From assembly GCA_902492935.1 (NCBI GenBank), contig CABUNJ010000022.1:1-43151 (forward strand): a stretch of 43,151 bases of DNA, written 5' to 3'. The position numbers and the translations under genes were made by a program. Positions 25,567 through 31,783 of the stretch are shown piece after piece. The notes beneath the pieces are model-generated. The model did not search any database. It saw only the letters and a program-made list of their open reading frames with translations, and was not told the origin of the DNA. This DNA comes from an uncultured Collinsella sp. Its GTDB lineage: Bacteria; Actinomycetota; Coriobacteriia; Coriobacteriales; Coriobacteriaceae. Position 1 is the first letter of the stretch. The number at the start of each line of letters is the position of its first letter.

Positions 25567-25628
25567 AGCATGTCCTTTCTCGTCGGAACGATTCCTTTAT
25601 CTTTTTGTAAACCCAAAAGGACAAAAAA

Positions 25629-25640
25629 CGTTGCGCAACA
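25629..25640. promoter_or_regulatory. Palindromic operator, site 3
   Basis: CGTTGCGCAACA, with the 10-bp core at 25630-25639. It is centred 68 bp upstream of the proposed ACG start, against 152 bp from the GTG alternative. Confidence 0.6.
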
Positions 25641-25670
25641 CCGCCGGACGGTTGGATGTAGAAACTGCAG

Positions 25671-26651
25671 CTATCCGATTTTGCCTCGCGCAACGATATA
25701 CGTCACTTTGCCGCCAAGGCAAAGCTCATCGCCCACTTTAATTTCCACCGGCGGGTACTCATGCCCCGGCTCGGCCTCAGAGCTCGGGGGTTCAACGACC
25801 GTCAAGCCTTCTGCGCCGCGCTTGAGCACCGTTCCAGCTGTCGAGCCCAAACCCTGCACATACCAGCGTCCCCCCTCGCACCATATGCGAAGGTGGCGGG
25901 CGCTTACGCAACCGTCGGGCGCGCCAATCACGTTCGTACCAGTTGGCAAATAGCCAATGACAGTGCCCTCCGGATCTTGAGACAACTCATATGCCGGCAG
26001 GCGCACGACACTGCCTTCCCGCAAGATAAGGCCTAGCGTTGTGGAAGCGCTATCGACAGGACTCGCTGCGGAGACATAGCCGCTCTTGCCGTTATCGAGC
26101 CTAAGCGTCGTTGAGCTAAAGTGTCCACCCATGCATCGCTCCAGAAAGTCCTCGACCTGCTCCGCCGCGCGCGTCGGATCCTGGAGGCAGCCTGCTACCA
26201 CAAACAGCATGACAAACAGAGCGGCTCTATCCTTGCCGGCAGGAAGCACTGCCATGTCGATACACCTGACCGCATTAAGATACGTCTGCCCGCTCAATCC
26301 CCACGCATCGAATGCATCAGCCATAGCATGAGCCGCCGGCCCGCGATAGTGATCGGCGATTTTAACGCGCGATGCCGCGCCGGAGCCCTGCCGCGCCGCC
26401 AGTCGCGCCATAACGTTGAGCGAGGCGTTTTGCAAGTCGCCGAAATGCGAGGGATTTGTCTTGGATGGGACAATGTCAACGTAGTTGCGCATAATGCTCG
26501 AACGATGCATGACCTCGAGCGACTCACGAGGAGACATGCCGCCGGCAACAGGCCGAACGGAAAGCAATAGGCAGCACGCATCGTGATAGTCGAGGCCTGC
26601 AAACCCTCTTAAATCCTCGAACATGATACGGCGCGGCGTTATCTCTGCCAT
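25671..26651 (-). CDS. FHA-domain protein coupled to the kinase
   Basis: 326 residues. The C-terminal part (about 215-322) is a forkhead-associated domain that should bind phosphothreonine: LREGSVVRLPAYELS, then VSARHLRI with the S-x-x-H core, and GLGSTAGTVL for the usual StNGT turn. The first 190 residues are helical and of unknown family (FEDLRGFAGLDYHDACCLLLS, with a hydrophobic stretch AALFVMLFVVAGCL). ATG 26651 lies 13 bp inside the end of the kinase gene with GAGGAGG upstream, so the two are translated together. It probably reads phosphorylation made by that kinase. The substrate is not visible. Confidence 0.87.
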   Translation of the reverse strand: MAEITPRRIMFEDLRGFAGLDYHDACCLLLSVRPVAGGMSPRESLEVMHRSSIMRNYVDIVPSKTNPSHFGDLQNASLNVMARLAARQGSGAASRVKIADHYRGPAAHAMADAFDAWGLSGQTYLNAVRCIDMAVLPAGKDRAALFVMLFVVAGCLQDPTRAAEQVEDFLERCMGGHFSSTTLRLDNGKSGYVSAASPVDSASTTLGLILREGSVVRLPAYELSQDPEGTVIGYLPTGTNVIGAPDGCVSARHLRIWCEGGRWYVQGLGSTAGTVLKRGAEGLTVVEPPSSEAEPGHEYPPVEIKVGDELCLGGKVTYIVARGKIG

Positions 26652-28570
26652 AAAACATCCTCCTCAGCAGGGACTACGCCCTGGCTATCATCGTTAACGC
26701 CATTCGCTTCTTGAACCTCAGAACTCTCCTGGTGGCCGGGAAGTTCCGACCCAAATGCAATCCGCGCGGCACACGACACTACGCTAAGCGCAAACATGAT
26801 TGCCAAAATTATTAGCAATCGCCAACCGAGTTTTCGCACGGGACGCGAATGACGAACGTCCCTAAACCCAATAGATGTGCCACTGCTCGAAACGGCCCCT
26901 CGTTTCTTTTTTCTCGAACTCGAAAAGCCCGAGGAAACAGGGGGCGCCGGTGCAGAAGTCGCCGACGCAGGAGGCGGTACGGGAGGCGCAGGGGGCGGCA
27001 CGGGGCTCGAAGAAGCAGAGGCAGAACGGGGTTTCGAGGCGCGGGCGGTACCTGATCCTCCACCTCTTTTCGGTCGCGGCGATGCAGCCCCCGCGGCGGC
27101 CCCAGCGGCTGCCGAGCCCGCAGCAGCACCAGCAGCGGCACCAGCAGCGGCTGCGGCGGATGCAGCGCCGGCCCTCGCCGTCGATGCAGCGCCAGCCCCC
27201 GCCGCCGCGGCGCCTGCCGCACTCCGTGCGGTGCCAGGCGTAGGCACGGGCACCGGCGTGGGAACCGGAACGTGCTCCGCACCGGAAGCATCAAAATAAA
27301 CATCAGGCTCAGACCAAGCGTCCCCTGTTGGCTCCGGCTCGGACACCGGAGTTTTACGGGACGCTTCAAAACGCTCCTCAGCATGCGGCATAGGCACAGT
27401 TGCCGATTCTGCCACCGGAGCCACAAAGTCGTTCTCGAACGGGCTGGATTCCGTAAGAGGTACGACCACCGCATTGCCAACAGGCGTCGTTTCATCCCAG
27501 CCCGAATCCGCATCATATTTTTCGGGCATTTCAACCGGCTTAGGAGCTGCGACCGTTCCGTTTCGTTGACGACCCTCATACCAGCATTCAAGCTCGTACA
27601 AAAGACCATCCACCGTTGGCCTGGCCTCCTGAGAAGGCCTGATACCGCTCATAATCGCATTGAGCAACGGCGCCTCGTATGTGCGCCGGGCAACAAGCGG
27701 TTTTGGATCCATGCTCATTTTGGTGCGATAATCTGACCCTCCAAGAGAGTGGGTAAGGTCGAATGGCGTATGCCCCGCGTAAAGTTCATACAGCACGCTG
27801 CAGAGTGCATAGATATCAATTGCGGGATTGTTTCTAAGCTCTTCCACGCCCTCTACGTCTGCCGTCAGCATCTCGGGAGGAGCGTAATCTCGCGTGGCCC
27901 CACGCATCATGCCCACACGCTGCGTAAAGGCCATGGGAATATCTTGGCATTCTGTGGTCGAATTGCCAAAATCGATCAGGCACGTATCGAAGGCGCCGGC
28001 AGCAATCTGCTGAGACAGGCTCATATCCTTGGTGCGAAACATAATGTTATTCGGGGAAATATCGCGATGCACAAGGCGGCTGTTCAGGCGCTCGACACCC
28101 TGCAAGATCTCCAAGACCGAAATGCCCACTTGTGCCACGACTTCACCCTGAACACCGTCGCCTTCATGAGGTAGATCAGGTACAGCATGCGCCAGCGTGG
28201 TGCCCTCGATCCATTCCATAAGGATAAGCGGCTCGCCCTTCCACGACCCATAGCCATAGACCTGTGGAAAGCCTTTTAGCCTAGATACTGCGAGTTGGTT
28301 TTTATATTCTTCGAACAGCATCTCCCTCAGCTCAGAAGGCGAGCAATCGCTGTTGGAATCGGGTGCGTTTAACCGCTTGAGGGCAAAAACCTCTTCGTAA
28401 AGGTTCACCACCTTGGCAACCGCACCAAAACCACCATGAAGCGTGCTCCCCGGTTGAAGAAAGAGCATATTAAAACGCGATGCGAGCTCCTGTTCACGCC
28501 CGGGCTCCACAGGAATGCTGGGCGTAAAACCATCAAGCTGCACAACCTCGAGCTGTTCCAAATTATCCAT
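26639..28570 (-). CDS. Membrane-anchored Ser/Thr protein kinase
   Basis: 643 residues. The Hanks-type kinase domain covers about 40-335: glycine loop HGGFGAV (45-51), K65 in FALKRL, LVHRDISPNNIMF (HRD 168-170), IDFGN (DFG 200-202), APPEM (230-234) and DIYALCSVLYELYAG. A long Pro/Ala/Ser-rich linker with basic patches follows (about 390-585). One membrane helix lies near 590-612 (WRLLIILAIMFALSVVSC), and a short acidic tail follows. The kinase therefore faces the cytoplasm with a small outside tail and no PASTA or other sensor domain. GGGGGAG precedes ATG 28570. It overlaps the FHA gene and has an operator 60 bp upstream. Confidence 0.93.
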   Translation of the reverse strand: MDNLEQLEVVQLDGFTPSIPVEPGREQELASRFNMLFLQPGSTLHGGFGAVAKVVNLYEEVFALKRLNAPDSNSDCSPSELREMLFEEYKNQLAVSRLKGFPQVYGYGSWKGEPLILMEWIEGTTLAHAVPDLPHEGDGVQGEVVAQVGISVLEILQGVERLNSRLVHRDISPNNIMFRTKDMSLSQQIAAGAFDTCLIDFGNSTTECQDIPMAFTQRVGMMRGATRDYAPPEMLTADVEGVEELRNNPAIDIYALCSVLYELYAGHTPFDLTHSLGGSDYRTKMSMDPKPLVARRTYEAPLLNAIMSGIRPSQEARPTVDGLLYELECWYEGRQRNGTVAAPKPVEMPEKYDADSGWDETTPVGNAVVVPLTESSPFENDFVAPVAESATVPMPHAEERFEASRKTPVSEPEPTGDAWSEPDVYFDASGAEHVPVPTPVPVPTPGTARSAAGAAAAGAGAASTARAGAASAAAAAGAAAGAAAGSAAAGAAAGAASPRPKRGGGSGTARASKPRSASASSSPVPPPAPPVPPPASATSAPAPPVSSGFSSSRKKKRGAVSSSGTSIGFRDVRHSRPVRKLGWRLLIILAIMFALSVVSCAARIAFGSELPGHQESSEVQEANGVNDDSQGVVPAEEDVLWQR

Positions 28571-28624
28571 GGCTCCCCCATTGCAATCGTCTGAGCAAAA
28601 GTATCACGCAGGCATGCTCGAATA

Positions 28625-28636
28625 TGTTGCGCAACA
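28625..28636. promoter_or_regulatory. Palindromic operator, site 4, in a divergent promoter
   Basis: Perfect TGTTGCGCAACA centred 60 bp from the kinase start (minus) and 84 bp from ATG 28714 (plus), so one site could control both directions. Confidence 0.65.
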
Positions 28637-28713
28637 GGCACGAAAAGGGCTGTCGGATAATTTGCACTGAGAGTACGCCTGCCCTATGCAGGCAAATTGT
28701 GAGAGGAGGCCAC

Positions 28714-29139
28714 ATGACCGCATCAGATATCACTGTCGAACAACTACAGAAACGATGCGCGCCCGGATACCCCATGGGGCCCATAGTGGTGTCCGGAGCT
28801 CAGTGCTTTGCAGACACGACATGGTCCGATTTTGCATTTCGGGCCGCAAAGCAAGAGGAGTTGCGCATAACCGTGCGTACGGGACTCGAGGCAATCCAGG
28901 GAGGTGTCTTTTTTGGAAAGCGCCTGCGAGCCTTAGAACTAAATCTGCTTCGTCCCGAAGGACCGGCACGCATCTACATAACGGTAGAAGCATGCTCTAG
29001 CAACGCAAAGCTCATGGCGTGGCGCTGTGATCTCTCCGGAAACAATGCAGCGACCAACAAACAAGTCGAAAGCCTTATGAAGGCCATCGGCAACATTGCA
29101 ACCGAAAGCACAGCAATGGGAGCGACGACACTCCCCTAG
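28714..29139 (+). CDS. Small uncharacterised protein divergent from the kinase
   Basis: 141 residues. I do not recognise the family. It has no signal peptide, membrane segment or zinc-ligand pairs. The centre is probably beta-rich (ELRITVRTGLEAIQGGVFFG; ARIYITVEACSSNAKLM), and the end is a helix with Thr/Ser/Ala. GAGGAGG lies 4-5 bases before ATG 28714. It shares its control region, including one operator, with the kinase, and is followed by a terminator, so it is its own transcription unit within the cluster. Confidence 0.75.
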   Translation: MTASDITVEQLQKRCAPGYPMGPIVVSGAQCFADTTWSDFAFRAAKQEELRITVRTGLEAIQGGVFFGKRLRALELNLLRPEGPARIYITVEACSSNAKLMAWRCDLSGNNAATNKQVESLMKAIGNIATESTAMGATTLP

Positions 29140-29150
29140 CATAATATGTA

Positions 29151-29180
29151 AATGGGGCGGCTTTGACCGCCCCATTCTTA
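29151..29180. terminator. Terminator after the 141-residue gene
   Basis: AATGGGGCGG (29151-29160) pairs perfectly with CCGCCCCATT (29167-29176) around a 6-base loop. Confidence 0.88.
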
Positions 29181-29212
29181 TAACAAGATGAACCTCTGGC
29201 CCTAACAACAAA

Positions 29213-29249
29213 TCCGCCCTCATTTCCTTAAGCAAGAAATGAGGACGGA
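29213..29249 (-). terminator. Terminator-like hairpin after the long cluster operon
   Basis: TCCGCCCTCATTTC (29213-29226) pairs with GAAATGAGGACGGA (29236-29249) with one mismatch. It lies about 80 bases past the last minus-strand gene of the operon, so it may end that transcript. The T-run is weak. Confidence 0.65.
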
Positions 29250-29328
29250 TGATATAGCTTGCGTGCTTACAGTTGATCAACACAAGAATTGGCGAGTCTT
29301 TTTACACCTTGGAGCCCTCAAAGTTAGC

Positions 29329-30972
29329 TTAGCCATTCATTAGGATATCGTTCAAAGTAGCAAAAGTCGAGAGAACCGCCATGATTGCAGCTGTATGAAA
29401 ATCGATAAAAGTGCCGAGAAGGGCGATAAACGCGTCAACTACCTCTTTCTCGTCGTTGGACAAGGTGACACCAGCCTTGTCCTTGGCCACCAGCTCGTAA
29501 ACATTGTCAACCATATACGCGTAATAAACGGCACCATCTCTCACGTTTTCTTGTAAGAGCGTGAGATACCTCATTTTTTCCATGCGCCTCCCCACCTCAG
29601 CAGAATAGATACGTATCACCTGTCGATTATCTGCGGGCAACATGCCTACATTAACAATGAGCTTATCCCCAAAAGCCTGTTCAGAATACTTTTTGATATA
29701 TTCAGCAACCTGTTGAATATCCACCTCATTGCCACGAAATAGGAAATAAGAATCAACCTCTTCAGTTCCAAAAACAGGATCGGCATGTGTAACCTTTTGG
29801 TAAGCCGCAGCTCCTTCGAGCAAGGACATCTGGTTGCAGCCCGTATCCAAAAACGCTTGCAATGTATCAGTCGGCATAAGATGCGGAGGTTCGACCGGAA
29901 CGGCCTGATGCTCCGGCGCAACGCCCATCACCGGTTCTCCGCACTTGGGGCAGAACTTGGTACCCGGCTCGAGGGAGGCGCCGCACGCACCGCAGAACTT
30001 TTGCTCCTCGGAGGCAACCGGTTTTTGGACAGGAGAGGCCCCCTCTGCGGGAGCGGGTTTTTCGGCAGCGCCCTTCTTCGTAGAGGGCGCAGCGTCCCGC
30101 CCTTCGTCCACGCCGTTGTATCCGTCTTTAAAGTTAGCTTGGCCATTCATTTGGCGGTCGTTCAAAGAAGCAAAGGCAAAGATAACTCCGTTCGTTGCAG
30201 TTGAAATAAACTCGCTAAAAGTGTCGTGAAGGGCAGCAAACCTGGCAAGTCTCTCATTCTCGTCGTTGGACAAGATGACACCGGCATCGGCCTTGGCCTG
30301 CAGCTCGTAAGCATCGCCAACCATATACAGGTAATAAACGGCGCCATCTCTCACGTTTTCTTGTACGAGCGTGAAATACATCATTTTTTCCAAGCGCCTC
30401 CCCACCTCAGCAGAATAGATACGAACCACCTGTCGATAATCTGTGGGCAGTATGTCTACATTAACAATGAGCTTATGCTTAAAAAACTGTTCAGATAGGC
30501 CTTTGATTACTCCAGCAACCTTTTGAATAGCCATCTCATTGCCATGAAGTAGGAAATGAGAATTAACCTCTTCAGTTCCAAAAACAGGATCGGCATGTGT
30601 AACCTTTTGGTAAGCCGCAGCTCCTTCGAGCAAGGACATCTGGTTGCAGCCCGTATCCAAAAACGCTTGCAATGTATCAGTCGGCATAAGATGCGGAGGT
30701 TCGACCGGAACGGCCTGATGCTCCGGCGCAACGCCCATCACCGGTTCTCCGCACTTGGGGCAGAACTTGGTACCCGGCTCGAGGGAGGCGCCGCATGCGC
30801 CGCAGAACTTTGGCTCCTCGGAGGCAGCCTGCTTTTGAGCAGGGGCAGTCTCCTTTGCGGGTACGGGTTTTTGAGCAGTATTTTCCTTAGTGGAAGGCGC
30901 AGTGTGCTGCTCTTCGTCTACGCCGTTGTATCCGTCTTTAAATGCTTGAACAAAAGAGCCAAACAGTCCCAT
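29329..30972 (-). CDS. Zinc-ribbon protein with an internal tandem duplication
   Basis: 547 residues: MGLFGSFVQA, then two copies of a 270-residue unit each beginning FKDGYNGVDE (residues 11 and 281). Each unit has a disordered Lys/Ala/Pro stretch, a zinc ribbon (C57, C60, C71, C74, and again 327, 330, 341, 344) and about 190 residues of an alpha/beta domain I do not recognise (NRQVIRIYSAEVGRRMEKM, ending SLNDRQMNG or TLNDILMNG). No membrane segment. GGAGAATACC precedes ATG 30972. It is the last gene of the operon running from the right edge. The unit resembles the 217- and 648-residue zinc-ribbon proteins in general plan only. Confidence 0.85.
   Translation of the reverse strand: MGLFGSFVQAFKDGYNGVDEEQHTAPSTKENTAQKPVPAKETAPAQKQAASEEPKFCGACGASLEPGTKFCPKCGEPVMGVAPEHQAVPVEPPHLMPTDTLQAFLDTGCNQMSLLEGAAAYQKVTHADPVFGTEEVNSHFLLHGNEMAIQKVAGVIKGLSEQFFKHKLIVNVDILPTDYRQVVRIYSAEVGRRLEKMMYFTLVQENVRDGAVYYLYMVGDAYELQAKADAGVILSNDENERLARFAALHDTFSEFISTATNGVIFAFASLNDRQMNGQANFKDGYNGVDEGRDAAPSTKKGAAEKPAPAEGASPVQKPVASEEQKFCGACGASLEPGTKFCPKCGEPVMGVAPEHQAVPVEPPHLMPTDTLQAFLDTGCNQMSLLEGAAAYQKVTHADPVFGTEEVDSYFLFRGNEVDIQQVAEYIKKYSEQAFGDKLIVNVGMLPADNRQVIRIYSAEVGRRMEKMRYLTLLQENVRDGAVYYAYMVDNVYELVAKDKAGVTLSNDEKEVVDAFIALLGTFIDFHTAAIMAVLSTFATLNDILMNG
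29755..29985 (-). repeat. Identical 231-bp block, copy 1 of the internal duplication
   Basis: 29755-29985 is identical base for base to 30565-30795, an 810-bp offset, while flanking parts of the duplicated units differ. This suggests recent duplication or gene conversion over the zinc-ribbon and following segment. Confidence 0.92.
30565..30795 (-). repeat. Identical 231-bp block, copy 2 of the internal duplication
   Basis: Partner of 29755-29985, in the same orientation and the same reading frame. Confidence 0.92.
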
Positions 30973-31030
30973 GGTATTCTCCTATTTTGATTAGTAGTTG
31001 CATACAGGAAAACTAAATCCCATCGCTCCC

Positions 31031-31309
31031 CTACGAGCGCTTATGGAAAAACAGCTTGTAGCAAATAAACGCTGCCACTAGGGCAAACAGAAAGCCTTCC
31101 CAGTTGCCTCGGATGAGCGCCGTAAGGCCGATGAGCAGCATTGCCAAAGCCCCCACGACGCCAATGAGCACCCAGTTGGCGGCAAAGTAAACAGAAGGCC
31201 CACGCCTCCTGTGCTCAGAAAAGGACATCTTGCTCGGCGAGTACGCGCCATGTCCACCCTTTTGCCTCCTCGAATCATATTGAGGACGCCAAGAACCGCT
31301 TCCAGCCAT
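31031..31309 (-). CDS. Small two-helix membrane protein
   Basis: 92 residues. The first 40 are polar and basic (SRRQKGGHGAYSPSKMSFSE, RRRG). Two hydrophobic segments follow, YFAANWVLIGVVGALAMLLI and GFLFALVAAFICYKLFF, then a basic end HKRS. The basic ends suggest both termini lie in the cytoplasm. Family not recognised. AGGAAGAAGG precedes ATG 31309. It sits within the operon 58 bp before the duplicated zinc-ribbon gene and 45 bp after the small MGLF protein, so it may give this otherwise soluble set a membrane contact. Confidence 0.75.
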   Translation of the reverse strand: MAGSGSWRPQYDSRRQKGGHGAYSPSKMSFSEHRRRGPSVYFAANWVLIGVVGALAMLLIGLTALIRGNWEGFLFALVAAFICYKLFFHKRS

Positions 31310-31354
31310 TCTTCTTACCTTCTTCCTATCAGAACGAGCAACCCGCCGTCCTCG

Positions 31355-31756
31355 TTACATCCAATGACTCATCACGTAGTTCTCAAAGCGCTGGCCGTCA
31401 GCCGGAACCAAGCGAATGCGAACAAGCTTTCTGGTGCCCATAATCTTGAGCGTATAGCAACGCTTGCCAAACTCGGTCCAACGCTCAAAATCTCGAACGT
31501 GGCTACCCACGCGGATGATGCGCTCGACCTCTTGAGCCGGTCCAACCAACGCAGAAATAGGATCTTCCATGGCGCGCTTAATCTGCTCGGTGCGCGGCTC
31601 CCTAGTGCGGAGCTTAATGTAGTTGGGATAAAGACCCATATGGCAAATCATGCCATCGACATCGGCACCGATAAACGACTCATCGGCATCGGAATAGCCC
31701 GCCGCCTTACCGTAAGCGCCCTGCGCCAGCCCAGAAACCTTATTAAACAACCCCAT
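31355..31756 (-). CDS. Small uncharacterised protein with MGLF-type N-terminus
   Basis: 133 residues from ATG 31756 (136 from ATG 31765; both weakly supported). It begins MGLFNKVSGLAQGAYGKAAG, like the starts of three neighbours. The rest looks like a small beta-rich domain (CHMGLYPNYIKLRTREPR, KRCYTLKIMGTRKLVRIRLV). I do not recognise it. It starts 27 bp after the stop of the GAP1-like gene. The operator at 31845-31856, inside the end of that gene, is 85-94 bp upstream, so this gene may also be transcribed separately. Confidence 0.75.
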   Translation of the reverse strand: MGLFNKVSGLAQGAYGKAAGYSDADESFIGADVDGMICHMGLYPNYIKLRTREPRTEQIKRAMEDPISALVGPAQEVERIIRVGSHVRDFERWTEFGKRCYTLKIMGTRKLVRIRLVPADGQRFENYVMSHWM

Positions 31757-31783
31757 GGTCATCACCCGTCTGCTTAAACTTAC

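Noticed and set aside
26877..27299. Ala/Pro-rich plus-strand frames inside the kinase gene
   Set aside because: They are shadows of the low-complexity kinase linker.
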